NCBI RefSeq assembly: GCF_001676725.1
Contig: NZ_CP016172.1
Span: forward strand, 5,332,001-5,396,000
Direction: 5' to 3'
Source of the DNA: Bordetella flabilis
Lineage (GTDB): Bacteria; Pseudomonadota; Gammaproteobacteria; Burkholderiales; Burkholderiaceae_B
DNA: 64,000 nt
Part shown: piece after piece, positions 1 through 9,498 of the stretch
How positions within the stretch are numbered: position 1 is the stretch's first letter
Layout: each line of letters opens with the position of its first letter
The notes under the pieces: generated by a model
The model's input: the letters and a program-made list of their open reading frames with translations, nothing else
Told to the model about the DNA's origin: nothing
Database searches by the model: none
Translations under genes and position numbers: made by a program

Positions 1-157
1 CAAGCTGCTCATCGATAGCGTTTACCACCTGGACCGCCCCGTGGTGGTGGCGTATGTCATGTTCGTCACGCTGCTGTTCGTGCTCATCAATTTGCTCGTG
101 GACATCCTGTACGCCGTACTCGATCCGCGCGTGCAGCTGGTCGCACCGGCGCATTAA
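1..157 (+). CDS. ABC peptide transporter permease (DppB/GsiC-like), 3' end only
   Basis: This is the last 51 codons of an inner-membrane permease whose start lies before the window; the reading frame begins at base 2 and ends with TAA at 155-157. The visible tail has one hydrophobic segment (VVVAYVMFVTLLFVLINLLV) followed by the short D-I-L-Y-x-x-L-D-P-R-V ending that is typical of the DppB/OppB family of binding-protein-dependent transport permeases. The next gene, 14 bases on, is the matching DppC-type permease, and two OppD/OppF-type ATPases follow, which supports the call. Substrate (dipeptide, oligopeptide, glutathione or a related molecule) cannot be told from this fragment. Confidence 0.85.
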   Translation, partial: KLLIDSVYHLDRPVVVAYVMFVTLLFVLINLLVDILYAVLDPRVQLVAPAH

Positions 158-171
158 CCTTATCCGCATCC

Positions 172-1089
172 ATGTCACAACCCGCTTCCTCCGGCCGTAC
201 CCGCACGGTGCCCGCGCTCTCCGAAACGCCGCGGCGCGCCGCCATCCTGGGCAGGCTGCGCGCGCGTCCCACCGCTCGCGGCACGCTGGCCGTCCTGGTC
301 GTGCTGGCCCTGGTCATCCTGATCGCGCCGTATTTCGCGCCGCAGAATCCCTATGACCTGGCGAACCTGAACCTGCTGGACGGCCGCCTGCCGCCGCGCT
401 CCGCGTCGATGGACGGCCACATGTACTGGCTGGGGACCGACGACCAGGGCCGCGACATGCTCAGCGCGATGCTCTATGGCTTGCGCATCAGCCTGCTGGT
501 GGGCCTGTGCGCCGTGGCGCTGGCGACCGCCATCGGCAGCGCCGTCGGCTTGATCGCCGCCTACTCCGGAGGCCGCGTGGACGCGATGCTGATGCGCCTG
601 GTGGACTTCGTACTGGGCTTTCCGTCCATCCTTGTCGCGCTGGTATTGCTGGCCGTGCTGGGGCGCGGCGTGGACAAAGTGATACTGGCGCTGGTGCTGG
701 TGCAATGGGCCCACTACGCGCGCATCATGCGCAGCCGGGCCCTGCAGGAGCGCCGCAAGGAATACGTCGAGGCAGCGATGAATCTCGGCTTTCCGGCATG
801 GCGCATCATGCTGTTCCACCTGCTGCCCAATTGCCTGGGTCCCGTCATGGTGTTCGCCACCGTGCAGATCGCCAGCGCCATCGCCCTGGAAGCCACGCTG
901 TCGTTCCTGGGCGTGGGCGTGCCCATCACCGAGCCCTCGCTGGGCCTGCTCATCGCCAACGGCTTCCAGTACCTGCTGTCCGGCGATTACTGGATCAGCC
1001 TGTTTCCGGGACTGGCCTTGTTATTCCTGATTCTGACCATCAACATCCTGGGCGATCGCCTTCGGGAAAGCCTGGATCCCCGACGATGA
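172..1089 (+). CDS. ABC peptide transporter permease (DppC/GsiD-like)
   Basis: A 305-residue second permease of a peptide-type ABC importer. After a charged cytoplasmic N-terminus there is a first membrane helix at about residues 42-60, then the periplasmic stretch with '[14 protein letters not shown]'-like wording (here [14 protein letters not shown]), a hallmark of the DppC/OppC family. The EAA loop that contacts the ATPase lies at about residues 200-220 ([20 protein letters not shown]). The protein ends in L-G-D-x-L-R-x-x-L-D-P, as the family usually does. The stop codon overlaps the start of the first ATPase by four bases (ATGA), so the two are translationally coupled. It would pair with the permease ending at 157 to form the channel. 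Confidence 0.93.
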   Translation: MSQPASSGRTRTVPALSETPRRAAILGRLRARPTARGTLAVLVVLALVILIAPYFAPQNPYDLANLNLLDGRLPPRSASMDGHMYWLGTDDQGRDMLSAMLYGLRISLLVGLCAVALATAIGSAVGLIAAYSGGRVDAMLMRLVDFVLGFPSILVALVLLAVLGRGVDKVILALVLVQWAHYARIMRSRALQERRKEYVEAAMNLGFPAWRIMLFHLLPNCLGPVMVFATVQIASAIALEATLSFLGVGVPITEPSLGLLIANGFQYLLSGDYWISLFPGLALLFLILTINILGDRLRESLDPRR

Positions 1090-2069
1090 GTGATCTTCTG
1101 CTGGATGTACGCGGACTGCGCACCGCTTTCCATACCGCCGCCGGCGCCTGGCCGGCCGTCGACGGCGTGGACCTGACCCTGCGCCGCGGCGAGATCCTGG
1201 GGCTCGTCGGCGAATCCGGGTCGGGCAAATCCGTAACGGGTTTTTCGCTGATGGGGCTGATCGACCCGCCCGGCGAGGTCGTGGCCGGCGAAGTCCGCTT
1301 CAAAGGCAGCGACCTGCGCAAACTCGACGAGGAGGCCATGCGCCGCCTGCGCGGCAATCGCATCGCCATGATCTTCCAGGACCCGCTGATGACGCTGAAC
1401 CCGGTCCTGCGCATCGGCGAACAGATGGCCGAAACCATCCTCACTCACCAGGACGTCAGCGAGGCCGAAGCCATGGCCCGCTGCGCCGAAGCGCTCGGCA
1501 TGGTGGGCATCGCCTCGCCGCAGGCCCGCCTGCGCAGCTATCCGCACGAATTCTCCGGCGGCATGCGCCAGCGCGTGGCCATCGCCATCGCACTGCTGAA
1601 CAACCCCGACCTGATCATCGCCGACGAACCCACCACGGCGCTGGACGTGACGATCCAGGGCCAGATCCTTTACCGCATGCAGGAAATCTGCCGCACCCGC
1701 GACACGGCCTTGATCTGGATTACCCACGACCTGGGCGTGGTGGCCGAACTGGCCGATCGCATCGCCGTGATGTACGCCGGCCGCATCGTCGAGACCGGCC
1801 CCGTGGCCGAGGTCCTGGACGCGCCGCGCCATCCCTATACGCAGGGGCTGTTGCGTTCCATGCCCGGCGCGGCGCAGCCCGGCGCGCGCCTGCGGCAGAT
1901 CGACGGCATGGCGCCCAGCCTGGCCGCGCGCCCCTGGGGCTGTCCTTTCCGTCCACGCTGCCCCAACGCGGTCACGCGCTGCACGGAACAATTTCCGGCC
2001 GCCACGCGCGAAGGCGGCCGCACTTTCCATTGCTATGCGCCTGTCGGGCAGCGCGGAGGCCAGGCATGA
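1086..2069 (+). CDS. Peptide ABC transporter ATP-binding protein, OppD/DppD type
   Basis: A 327-residue ATPase that powers peptide import on the cytoplasmic face of the permease pair. It has a Walker A (GESGSGKS), Q-loop ([11 protein letters not shown]), ABC signature (SGGMRQR), Walker B ([12 protein letters not shown]) and switch histidine (ITHD). The C-terminus carries the oligopeptide/dipeptide (oligo_HPY) extension with the cysteine cluster [14 protein letters not shown], which in relatives binds an iron-sulfur cluster. The ATG at 1086 is chosen because it sits in the ATGA overlap with the preceding permease and gives the normal family start; the open frame runs further upstream but only as a shadow of the permease. 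Confidence 0.95.
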   Translation: MSDLLLDVRGLRTAFHTAAGAWPAVDGVDLTLRRGEILGLVGESGSGKSVTGFSLMGLIDPPGEVVAGEVRFKGSDLRKLDEEAMRRLRGNRIAMIFQDPLMTLNPVLRIGEQMAETILTHQDVSEAEAMARCAEALGMVGIASPQARLRSYPHEFSGGMRQRVAIAIALLNNPDLIIADEPTTALDVTIQGQILYRMQEICRTRDTALIWITHDLGVVAELADRIAVMYAGRIVETGPVAEVLDAPRHPYTQGLLRSMPGAAQPGARLRQIDGMAPSLAARPWGCPFRPRCPNAVTRCTEQFPAATREGGRTFHCYAPVGQRGGQA

Positions 2070-3067
2070 ACGCGCCCGTCATTGAATTGCGCGACGTCCA
2101 CAAGCGCTTCGAACAGCGGCCCGACCTGGCGCAGCGCCTGCTGGCGCTGAGCGGGCGGCGCATGGATCGCGTGGTGGTCCATGCGGTCAACGGCGTGAAC
2201 CTGTCGATCGCCGCCGGCGAAGTCGTCGGCCTGGTGGGCGAATCGGGTTGCGGCAAATCCACGCTGGGCCGCGTCGTGGCGGGCCTGCACGGACCCACGG
2301 AAGGCGAAATGCGCTTCAACGGCGAGCCGGTCAAGGGCTTGCGCGGACGCGAACGGCTGGACTATGTCCTTGGCGTACAGATGGTCTTCCAGGACCCGCA
2401 GGCATCGCTGAACCCGCGGCACCGCGTGCGCCAGATCCTGGGCGAAGCACTGAAGGTGCACAAGCTCGCGCCGACCGCCGAAATCCCGGGGCGCGTCGAC
2501 GCCGCGCTGGCCGAAGTGGGACTGGGCCCCGAGTACCGTGACCGCTTCCCGCACCAGATCTCCGGCGGCCAGCGGCAGCGTATCGGCATCGCCCGCGCAC
2601 TGATGGTGCAACCCTCGTTCCTCGTGTGCGACGAACCCGTCGCCGCGCTGGACGTGTCCATCCAGGCCCAGGTCATCAACCTGTTCATGGACCTGCGCGA
2701 ACGCAAGGGATTTACCTACCTGTTCATCAGCCATGACCTGGGCGTCGTGCGGCATATCTCGGATCGCGTCGCCATCATGTATCTGGGCCGCATCGTGGAA
2801 ACCGCGCCGGCCGGCGAAATCTTCGCCCGCGCCAACCATCCCTATACGCAGGCATTGCTGGCCGAGGTGCCGGACATCAGCCGGCGCGGGCGCCGTTTTA
2901 CGCCCATACAGGGCGAAATCCCTTCGCCGCTGGCGCCGCCCTCCGGCTGCACCTTCCATCCGCGCTGTCCGCATGCCATGCCACGCTGCCGCGAACAGGC
3001 GCCGCCCCTGGCCGAAATCGCCCCCGCGCATTGGTCGGCCTGCCATCTCAACGACCAGGCCGGCTGA
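2066..3067 (+). CDS. Peptide ABC transporter ATP-binding protein, OppF/DppF type
   Basis: A 333-residue second ATPase that pairs with the OppD-type subunit. Motifs: Walker A GESGCGKS, Q-loop MVFQDPQASLNP, signature SGGQRQR, Walker B FLVCDEPVAALD, switch ISHD, and the C-terminal cysteine-containing extension CTFHPRCPHAMPRC. The start at 2066 overlaps the previous stop (ATGA again), making three coupled genes in a row; a longer in-frame start at 2030 would sit inside the previous gene and is not preferred. The region between Walker A and the signature contains the long insert typical of OppF (HRVRQILGEALKVH). No dedicated binding protein is seen downstream, so it is probably upstream of the window. 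Confidence 0.95.
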   Translation: MNAPVIELRDVHKRFEQRPDLAQRLLALSGRRMDRVVVHAVNGVNLSIAAGEVVGLVGESGCGKSTLGRVVAGLHGPTEGEMRFNGEPVKGLRGRERLDYVLGVQMVFQDPQASLNPRHRVRQILGEALKVHKLAPTAEIPGRVDAALAEVGLGPEYRDRFPHQISGGQRQRIGIARALMVQPSFLVCDEPVAALDVSIQAQVINLFMDLRERKGFTYLFISHDLGVVRHISDRVAIMYLGRIVETAPAGEIFARANHPYTQALLAEVPDISRRGRRFTPIQGEIPSPLAPPSGCTFHPRCPHAMPRCREQAPPLAEIAPAHWSACHLNDQAG

Positions 3068-3092
3068 CTCCGCCGCCCGCAAGGAAAACGCC

Positions 3093-3989
3093 ATGACGCC
3101 CAGCAATACCGAACGCCTGGACCTGGACCTCAACCATCCGGGCCGCAATGCCATTCCTTATCTGGACGAGGACCGCAACAGCGACCGTCCGATTACGCTG
3201 CACACCTACCGCCCTTACGGCTACACACCGGAGCGGCCCGTGGTGTTCGTGCAGCATGGCGTGCTGCGCAATGGCGACGACTACCGCGATTTCTGGATCC
3301 CGGCGGCCGACAAGCACAATGTCCTGATCGTGGCGCCGACCTTTTCCAACGAGATCTGGCCCGGCACCGAAAGCTACAACAATGGCCGGGTCTTCACGGC
3401 CAGCGGCAACGTGCGGCCGGTGCAAGGCTGGACCTATGTGCTGGTGGAGCGGGTGATCAACGACCTGCGCGCGGCGGGCATCACGCAGTGCGAGCAGGCC
3501 CATCTGTTCGGCCACTCGGCGGGCGGGCAGTTCGTGCACCGGCTCATGAGCAGCCAGTCCCATGCGCCCTTCAAGGCGGTCACCATAGGCAATCCCGGCT
3601 GGTACACGCTGCCCACCTTCGACCATCCTTATCCCGAAGGCCTGGACGGCGTGGGCCTGACGCAGGATCACCTGGTGCGCCTGCTGGGCTATCCCATGAC
3701 CATCCTGGCCGGCGACCAGGACATCGCCACCAACGACCCCAATCTGCCCTCCGAACCGGCGGCGCAGCGCCAGGGCCCGCATCGCTACGCGCGCGCGCAC
3801 CATTATTTCGAAGCCGGCAGGCAGCAAGCCGAACGCCTGGGCGTACCCTTCAACTGGGTGCTGCGATCGGTGCCGGGTATCGGCCATGACGGCAAGGCCA
3901 TGTCCGCCGTCTGCGCCAGCCTGTGGTTCGAAGGCCGCATGCCGGACGATGCCGAAATGGCGCGCCTGGCGGGCAAGACCGTGGCGTGA
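3093..3989 (+). CDS. Alpha/beta hydrolase, probable esterase or amidase
   Basis: A 298-residue cytoplasmic hydrolase with no signal peptide. The nucleophile elbow is GHSAGGQF (G-x-S-x-G), the likely catalytic acid is in GDQDIATND, and the likely histidine is in PGIGHDG near the C-terminus, so a full Ser-Asp-His triad seems present. An HG motif (VQHGVLRNGDDY) near residue 53 could form the oxyanion hole. ATG 3093 is chosen because AAGGA lies eight bases upstream; the longer open frame begins inside the ATPase gene. It lies 25 bases after the peptide importer and before an M20 peptidase, which suggests that it acts on an imported amide or ester, but the substrate is not recognisable. Confidence 0.85.
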   Translation: MTPSNTERLDLDLNHPGRNAIPYLDEDRNSDRPITLHTYRPYGYTPERPVVFVQHGVLRNGDDYRDFWIPAADKHNVLIVAPTFSNEIWPGTESYNNGRVFTASGNVRPVQGWTYVLVERVINDLRAAGITQCEQAHLFGHSAGGQFVHRLMSSQSHAPFKAVTIGNPGWYTLPTFDHPYPEGLDGVGLTQDHLVRLLGYPMTILAGDQDIATNDPNLPSEPAAQRQGPHRYARAHHYFEAGRQQAERLGVPFNWVLRSVPGIGHDGKAMSAVCASLWFEGRMPDDAEMARLAGKTVA

Positions 3990-4079
3990 TGCGAAGGCGC
4001 GTCACGGCCCCGCCCGGGATCGCCTTCACAAGCCCGCGATAGTCCACCGATATAGACCTGTCCGATCAAAGGAATCCAC

Positions 4080-5228
4080 ATGTCCGCCCTCCCTTCCCGA
4101 ACCGCCCTGCCAGGATCGGCCGATATCGCGGCCGCCCTGCGCCCCTGGATCGAATGCGAATCCCCCACCCACTCGCCGGCCGGCGTGGCGGCGATGGCGC
4201 GGCTGGTCCAGGCCGTGGCCGAGGCGGCCGGCCTGCGCACGGAATTGCGGCCGCTGGGCGAGCACACCGGGCCATTGCTGGTGGTCAGCAATCGCGCCGC
4301 GGGCGATACGCGTCCCGGCATCCTGATCCTGGCGCACCTGGACACCGTGCATCCCGTCGGCACCCTGCTGGAAACGCCGTACCGCATCGAGGGCGACAAG
4401 CTGTACGGCCCCGGCTGCTACGACATGAAGGCGGGCATCTACCTGGCGCTGACCGCGCTGGGGCGCCTGGCCGCGCCGGACGCCACACGGCTGCCCGTGG
4501 ACTTCGTCATGGTTCCCGACGAGGAGACCGGCAGCCATGCCTCGCGCGCCGCCATCGAAGCCTATGCACGCAACGCACGCTATGGACTGGTGTGCGAGCC
4601 GGCACGCGCCAACGGCGGCAAGTGCGTCACCGCCCGCAAGGGGACCGGCATGCTGCGCCTGAGCGTGAAGGGGCATTCCGCGCACGCCGGCGTCGCGCAC
4701 GAGAAAGGCCGCAGCGCCATCCGCGAAATGGCGCACCAGGTGCTGGCCCTGGAAGGCATGACGGATTACGGGCGCGGCGTCACCGTCAGCGTGGGCACCA
4801 TCGAGGGCGGCACCGCAACCAATACGGTGCCCTCGCTGTGCCGCTGCGTGGTGGACTTCCGCGTGCCGGACATGCCTGCCGCCGAGGCCACGCTGGCCCG
4901 CATGCGCGGGCTCCAACCCGTGGGGCCCGACATGGCGCTGGACATCGATGTCGAGTTGAACCGGCCGCCCATGGTGAAGACCGAAGCGACGGCGCAACTG
5001 CTGGGCAAGGCGCGGCTGTTCGCCGCCGCGGCCGGTTTCACGCTGGATGACGCGCCCATGACCGGGGGCGGCAGCGACGCCAACTTCACTTCCGCCATGG
5101 GCGTTCCCACGCTGGACGGGCTGGGGGCGGACGGCGACGGCGCCCATACCCTGCACGAACACATACTGGTCAGTACCCTGGGGGCGCGGGCGCAGTTCTG
5201 GTATCTGCTGCTGAAGGACCTGGAATAA
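4080..5228 (+). CDS. M20 family metallopeptidase (glutamate carboxypeptidase-like)
   Basis: A 382-residue zinc hydrolase of the M20A/CPG2 group. Metal ligands are visible in order: HLDTVHP (His and catalytic Asp), the bridging-Asp motif GPGCYDMKAG, the catalytic glutamate pair PDEETGS, CEPAR, and a final histidine in HTLHEH. The dimerisation (lid) domain lies between about residues 190 and 300 and includes KGHSAHAG. There is no export signal. Enzymes of this group cut C-terminal glutamate or other acyl-amino-acid bonds. Its place behind a peptide importer and an alpha/beta hydrolase on the same strand suggests breakdown of an imported N-acyl amino acid or small peptide; that link is inferred. 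Confidence 0.92.
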   Translation: MSALPSRTALPGSADIAAALRPWIECESPTHSPAGVAAMARLVQAVAEAAGLRTELRPLGEHTGPLLVVSNRAAGDTRPGILILAHLDTVHPVGTLLETPYRIEGDKLYGPGCYDMKAGIYLALTALGRLAAPDATRLPVDFVMVPDEETGSHASRAAIEAYARNARYGLVCEPARANGGKCVTARKGTGMLRLSVKGHSAHAGVAHEKGRSAIREMAHQVLALEGMTDYGRGVTVSVGTIEGGTATNTVPSLCRCVVDFRVPDMPAAEATLARMRGLQPVGPDMALDIDVELNRPPMVKTEATAQLLGKARLFAAAAGFTLDDAPMTGGGSDANFTSAMGVPTLDGLGADGDGAHTLHEHILVSTLGARAQFWYLLLKDLE

Positions 5229-5321
5229 AGCGCCGGCGGACGCCCGGCGGGCACGAAACCGGCCGCTCGCACGAACCCGGCGCGATGCGGGCGGAACACT
5301 ACGCCCCGCCGCGCAATGCGC

Positions 5322-6830
5322 TCAGAGCCCAGGCCAGGGCAGACGGTAGGACAGCCCGGCCAGATCGTTAACCGGCCCGATCACCGTATCGAAGCGCATG
5401 GTGGTGCGGTAGGTGGTCTCGTACGGCGCCCAGCGCGGCAGCCCGGGATGGTTCGGATCGCCATGGCGGGCGAAGGCAATCCACGCATTGTGCATGGCGT
5501 GCGAGATGCCCTGGAATTCCGCCTCGTCGGCTCCCTGCAGCATGGGCGAATCGCGCCAGTTCTCGCGATTGTTGAAGACGAACGGAATATCCAGGCAATG
5601 GCAGGCCTTGAAGCCGGCGGGCGATTGCCAATCGAACTGGTAGACATAGGCCGGCCGTCCCGCCGTGGCCTGCCCTTCGGCCAGGCGCAGGCTGCCCATG
5701 CGGAATACCTGGTCGGAGGTCAGGTCGCCCAGCACCGCCGGCGCGTCCGGCACGGCGCGCATGCGGCGGAATTCATCGTAATAGCGCGGATAGTCCGGGC
5801 CGCAGAGGCGCTCGAAGACCTGCTTGACAGCGGCCTCGCCAGCTTCGATCACCGCCTTGTCCACGCAATGGAAAGCGGCCATTTCCTCGCGGGTGGTGCC
5901 TACCATCACATCGACATGCGCGCCGCTGCCGGCTTGCAGCCGTTCGACGATATTGCCTTCGATGCAGCGTCCGTCGCGCACGGGCGAGAACGGCAACGAC
6001 AGGGTGGCGAAGCCTTGCAGGCTGCGCGCCAGTTCCCCTTGCGCCGCGAGCAGCCGCGGGACCGGCAAGCGCTTGAGCGCCGCCTCGTCGCCCGGCTCGA
6101 CGCCGGCGAAGCGGGCATAACGGGCGCCGAGTTCAGCGGCCTCCGACGCACTGCGCGACGGCCGCCCCATTCCGGGACTTTGCAGGATGGCGCGGCGAAA
6201 CAGGCCTTTGGCGGCGGGCATGGTCATCATGGCGGCGATGGAGCCGCCGCCGGCGGATTGTCCCACTACGGTGATGTTGCCGGGGTCGCCGCCGAAAGCC
6301 GCGATATTGTCGTGGATCCATCGCAAGGCCTGCAGCTGGTCCAGCAGGCCGAGGTTGCCTTCGCTGACGCCGGGCAGGTACAGGAAGCCGAGCGCCCCCA
6401 GCCGGTAATTCACGGATACGAAGACCACATCGCCATGGGCGGCGAAGCGGTCGCCCGCGTACCAGGGCAAGGAACCAGCGCCGCTGCTGTAGGCGCCGCC
6501 ATGCAGCCACACCATGACCGGCCGCCCGCGCATGTCCGTACCGGGCGTCCACAGCGTCAGGGTCAGGCAGTCCTCGTCTTGCGGACGTTCGAAATCGCCC
6601 ATGACATGCGCCAGGCGCGAGCGGCCCTGCGGGGCGATGGGCCCGTCTTCCAGGGCATCCCGCACGCCGTCCCAGGCCAGGGGCGGCTGCGGCGGCTGGA
6701 ATCGCAGCGCATCGACGGGCGGCGCGGCATAGGGCACGCCGCGAAATACCGCGATGCCGTTCGCCGAACGGCCGCGCAATACCCCGGCACGGGTGGCGAC
6801 TTCCGGCATGGTCTGGCTTGCATCATTCAT
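5322..6830 (-). CDS. Type-B carboxylesterase
   Basis: A 502-residue carboxylesterase/lipase family protein. Family motifs: EDCLTLTLWTP (the usual EDCLxLNVWTP signature), the oxyanion GGAYSSGAGS, the nucleophile elbow GQSAGGGS, an acid in the middle region and a likely histidine near CHCLDIPFVF. It has no clear signal peptide (MNDASQTMPEVATRAGVLRG), so it should be cytoplasmic. The start is supported by a CAGGAGAG ribosome site just upstream. It is the last gene of the minus-strand run that begins with a NitT/TauT-type importer, separated from the permease by 97 bases, so it may act on the imported ester. It converges with the M20 peptidase gene. Confidence 0.92.
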   Translation of the reverse strand: MNDASQTMPEVATRAGVLRGRSANGIAVFRGVPYAAPPVDALRFQPPQPPLAWDGVRDALEDGPIAPQGRSRLAHVMGDFERPQDEDCLTLTLWTPGTDMRGRPVMVWLHGGAYSSGAGSLPWYAGDRFAAHGDVVFVSVNYRLGALGFLYLPGVSEGNLGLLDQLQALRWIHDNIAAFGGDPGNITVVGQSAGGGSIAAMMTMPAAKGLFRRAILQSPGMGRPSRSASEAAELGARYARFAGVEPGDEAALKRLPVPRLLAAQGELARSLQGFATLSLPFSPVRDGRCIEGNIVERLQAGSGAHVDVMVGTTREEMAAFHCVDKAVIEAGEAAVKQVFERLCGPDYPRYYDEFRRMRAVPDAPAVLGDLTSDQVFRMGSLRLAEGQATAGRPAYVYQFDWQSPAGFKACHCLDIPFVFNNRENWRDSPMLQGADEAEFQGISHAMHNAWIAFARHGDPNHPGLPRWAPYETTYRTTMRFDTVIGPVNDLAGLSYRLPWPGL

Positions 6831-6927
6831 GGAGCTCTCCTGTCCCGGCTCGCGCGGTGCCCGGGATACGGGCTTTTCAGCGAAGGCGCCGGATGGCGGG
6901 TTATGGCGAAACGCATGGACACGACGG

Positions 6928-7707
6928 TCAGCGCGTGGCGAAGCGCCGCTCCAGCGGCGCGATGACCAGGCGTTCTCCCGCGACGAAAATCAGTACGATC
7001 GCAAAGCATGTGGCCAGGAATGTCACGCTGTCAGCCGTGGTCTGCGCCCGCAGCATCAGATACCCCAGTCCGCTGGGCGCGCCGACCAGTTCCGACACCA
7101 GCGCGATTTTCCAGCCGATACCATAGGCGATGCGTATCGCGGACAACAGGTACGGCACCAGCAAAGGCAAGGTGACGCGCCACCATACCCGCGCCCGATG
7201 GCGGGTGAAACTGCGCCCCATCTCCACGAGCTCCCGGTCCATGGCGCGCAGCCCTTCGGAGACGTTGACCAGGCAGAAAGGTATCAATATCGCCACTTCG
7301 ACAAAAATGACGCTGAAATTCCCCGCGTCGAACCAGACCGCGGCCAGGATGGCCCAGCCTATGGACGGGAAGGAATTGAGCACCGGCTTGATGCGTTCCT
7401 GCACGATGACTTCCCAGGCGGGCGCGCCGTGGGCGAGAAAGGCCAGCGCGGTTCCGAGGATGCCGGCCACCAGCACCGACACCACCACGCGCAAGGTGGA
7501 AATGGCGGTATGGCCCAGGAAGTCCGGGTTGATGAACAGGTCCAGCAGCCGGCGGGCGACGGCCACCGGCCCGGGCAGGACGAATTCCGGCAGGCCGCGC
7601 GCCATCAGCCACCAGCCCGCGAAAAACAGCACGACCAGCCCCTCGCCCAGCAGCCGGGCTCTCCAGCCGGTCGCGTCCCCGTCGGCGGAAATGGCTCTAT
7701 TGCGCAT
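6928..7707 (-). CDS. ABC transporter permease (SsuC/TauC family), second copy
   Basis: A 259-residue inner-membrane permease of the NitT/TauT type. It has about six hydrophobic segments, and an EAA-like cytoplasmic loop at about residues 150-175 (the MGRSFTRHRARVWWRVTLP stretch). The sequence near SIGWAILAAVWFD is the family's usual 'PxxAWxPLxxxWFG' region. It overlaps the preceding permease by 11 bases. Having two different permeases of this family side by side, each about 260 residues, suggests that they form a heterodimer rather than the more common homodimer. Substrate is unknown; the family moves sulfonates, nitrate, pyrimidine precursors and aromatic acids. Confidence 0.9.
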   Translation of the reverse strand: MRNRAISADGDATGWRARLLGEGLVVLFFAGWWLMARGLPEFVLPGPVAVARRLLDLFINPDFLGHTAISTLRVVVSVLVAGILGTALAFLAHGAPAWEVIVQERIKPVLNSFPSIGWAILAAVWFDAGNFSVIFVEVAILIPFCLVNVSEGLRAMDRELVEMGRSFTRHRARVWWRVTLPLLVPYLLSAIRIAYGIGWKIALVSELVGAPSGLGYLMLRAQTTADSVTFLATCFAIVLIFVAGERLVIAPLERRFATR

Positions 7708-8494
7708 ATTGGCGTGACAAGCGGCTTTGCAGGGGCGAGAACACCAGCCGGTCCATCCCGTACACGAAGATGACGATCAGCACGATGGCCACGAAGATCG
7801 TGGTCGTATCGAAGTCCTGGCGCGCCATGTTGATGACATAGCCCAGGCCCGCATTGCCGCCGAAGAGCTCGGCGGTCAGCGTGACCTTCCAGGCTACGCC
7901 GAACATGATGCGCAGGGTCGCGAACACGAAGGGATAGAGCAGCGGCACGATGACATGGCGGAACTGGCGCGCGCGGCTGCGCGTGAAGCTGCGGGACATC
8001 TCCAGCAATTCGCCGTCGAGATTGCGCAGTCCGGCCCACAGGTTCACCAGCGCGAACGGCGTCAGCACCGCGCTGATGGCAAAAATCACGGCCCCCGAAT
8101 TGATGCCGAACCACATCACGGCCAGCAAGGTCCATCCCACGCCGGGAAAGGCGTTGAGGAAAGGCGCGAGCCGATGCTGGATGGCGAAGCGCCACACCGG
8201 GAAGTAATACGGCAGCAGTGCCAGCAATGCGCCGACCACGAAGGAGAGGCCGATGGCGCCCAGTACATGGCCGACCGAGACGGCCAGGTGCCAAAGCCGC
8301 TGCGGATCGGCCAGGAAGCGGTACAGGCCCACGGCCACTTCGCCGGGACCCGGCAGGAGGAATGGCGGCAAGACCCAGGACGCCGCCTCCCAGGCCGCGA
8401 GGAAAGCCAGGGTGAAGGCATGGGCCGCCCAGCGATGCCGCGCCGCGGGCCGCGCGGGCGAGGCAGGCACACGGGCACTGAGTGTCGAGGGCAC
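7697..8494 (-). CDS. ABC transporter permease (SsuC/TauC family), first copy
   Basis: A 265-residue permease of the same family as its neighbour. It begins with an alanine/arginine-rich N-terminus and a membrane segment at about residues 25-45, then the region around FLNAFPGVGWTLLAVMWFG and the EAA loop with MSRSFTRSRARQFRHVIVP. It is clearly a paralogue of the next gene: the two share the M-[GS]-R-S-F-T-R loop and the E-L-[FV]-G-[GA] segment near the fifth helix. It starts nine bases after the binding-protein gene and overlaps the next permease, so the four transport genes are one operon. Confidence 0.9.
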   Translation of the reverse strand: MPSTLSARVPASPARPAARHRWAAHAFTLAFLAAWEAASWVLPPFLLPGPGEVAVGLYRFLADPQRLWHLAVSVGHVLGAIGLSFVVGALLALLPYYFPVWRFAIQHRLAPFLNAFPGVGWTLLAVMWFGINSGAVIFAISAVLTPFALVNLWAGLRNLDGELLEMSRSFTRSRARQFRHVIVPLLYPFVFATLRIMFGVAWKVTLTAELFGGNAGLGYVINMARQDFDTTTIFVAIVLIVIFVYGMDRLVFSPLQSRLSRQYAQ

Positions 8495-8503
8495 CGGACC
8501 GCC

Positions 8504-9496
8504 TCAGGCGCGCGGCGCCTTGTCCCAGACCAGGGTGCGTATGTCGGGATACGACTTCAGCACGCCGAGGTCGCGGGCCTGTTCATAGAAGGTGGTAATG
8601 GCCTGCGCGTGGGCCTCGCTGAAGTAGCCGGGGACTTCGGAATTCTTGCTGAACCACCATTCGAAGAAGTCCGGCTCGAGGCCGCTTTCGCGGGATACCG
8701 CGCCAAAGACCTCGGCCTTGTTCGCCATGGCGTAGCGCAGGGACTCGCGGAATACACGGCAGAATTCGACGTAGGCGTCCGGCTGCCTGGCCAGGCGCTC
8801 GGGGTAGGCGATGTTGACGGCACTGACGAAACGCGTCTTGAAGATTTCGTTGTTGTCGCGCGCGGTCTCGGCAATCAGGCGGAAGTCGCCTGACTTCAGC
8901 GCCCGATAGGACTGGCTGTGTATGAGCGTGGCGGCATCGATCTTGCCCGAGGACAGCGCGCCCGGCAGGTTGGGCGCCTGGATTTCAACCTGGCTGACAT
9001 CGCCGCCTTCCAACGCCATGTTCAAGCCGTACTTGCGGGTCAGCGCGATACGGATCTGGGTGTAGCCGGTGGAGCGCAAGCCGTAGGAACCCAGCGTCTT
9101 GCCCTTCAACTCCTGAGGCATCTTGATGGGGCTGTCGCGCGGCACCCAGACGCCCGCGCCCTCGCCGGCCGGCGCGGCGCGCAGGGAGGCCGCCAGCACA
9201 CTGACGGACAAGCCGCGCTGCACTGCCGCGGGCAGGCTCACCACCGCCGCCATGATGACGTCGTACTGCTTGGCGGAAGTAGCCTGGATCAGTTGCGGAA
9301 TGGCCAGCGCACGAGCCTGCACGTCGATGGAGGACGACGGCACCTTGCCATTGCGCATGGCCCAGGTGACGACGTCATAGGCCGGATCCAGCAGGTAGGC
9401 ATAGCTGATGGACTGCCGCTGTTGCGCCAGCACCGGCGCGCCCACGCCGAAAAGCGCCGGAAGCGCGGCGAGTTTCAGGATACTGCGACGATGCAT
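8504..9496 (-). CDS. ABC transporter substrate-binding protein (NMT1/SsuA-like)
   Basis: A 330-residue periplasmic receptor with an obvious signal peptide: MHRRSILKLAALPALFGVGAPVLAQ, with cleavage expected after A-L-A. The twin arginine is part of a short HRRS box, so either Sec or Tat export is possible. The mature protein has the NMT1/ThiY-like two-lobe pattern: a first lobe that begins SISYAYLLDPAYDVVTWAM, a KGKTLGSYGLRSTGY hinge-region motif, and AGLSSGKIDAA-like wording in the second lobe (here PGALSSGKIDAATLI). It lies two bases after the ATPase gene and nine bases before the first permease. The ligand is not predictable by eye. Confidence 0.9.
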   Translation of the reverse strand: MHRRSILKLAALPALFGVGAPVLAQQRQSISYAYLLDPAYDVVTWAMRNGKVPSSSIDVQARALAIPQLIQATSAKQYDVIMAAVVSLPAAVQRGLSVSVLAASLRAAPAGEGAGVWVPRDSPIKMPQELKGKTLGSYGLRSTGYTQIRIALTRKYGLNMALEGGDVSQVEIQAPNLPGALSSGKIDAATLIHSQSYRALKSGDFRLIAETARDNNEIFKTRFVSAVNIAYPERLARQPDAYVEFCRVFRESLRYAMANKAEVFGAVSRESGLEPDFFEWWFSKNSEVPGYFSEAHAQAITTFYEQARDLGVLKSYPDIRTLVWDKAPRA

Positions 9497-9498
9497 GG

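Noticed and set aside
87..819. Long opposite-strand frames over the peptide transporter genes
   Set aside because: They are shadows with Arg/Ala/Gly/His-rich composition caused by third-position GC bias; the plus-strand genes have clear family motifs.
5316..6965. A 549-codon plus-strand open frame over the carboxylesterase gene
   Set aside because: The minus-strand frame carries the complete carboxylesterase motifs; the plus frame is a His/Gln/Arg/Gly-rich antisense shadow.
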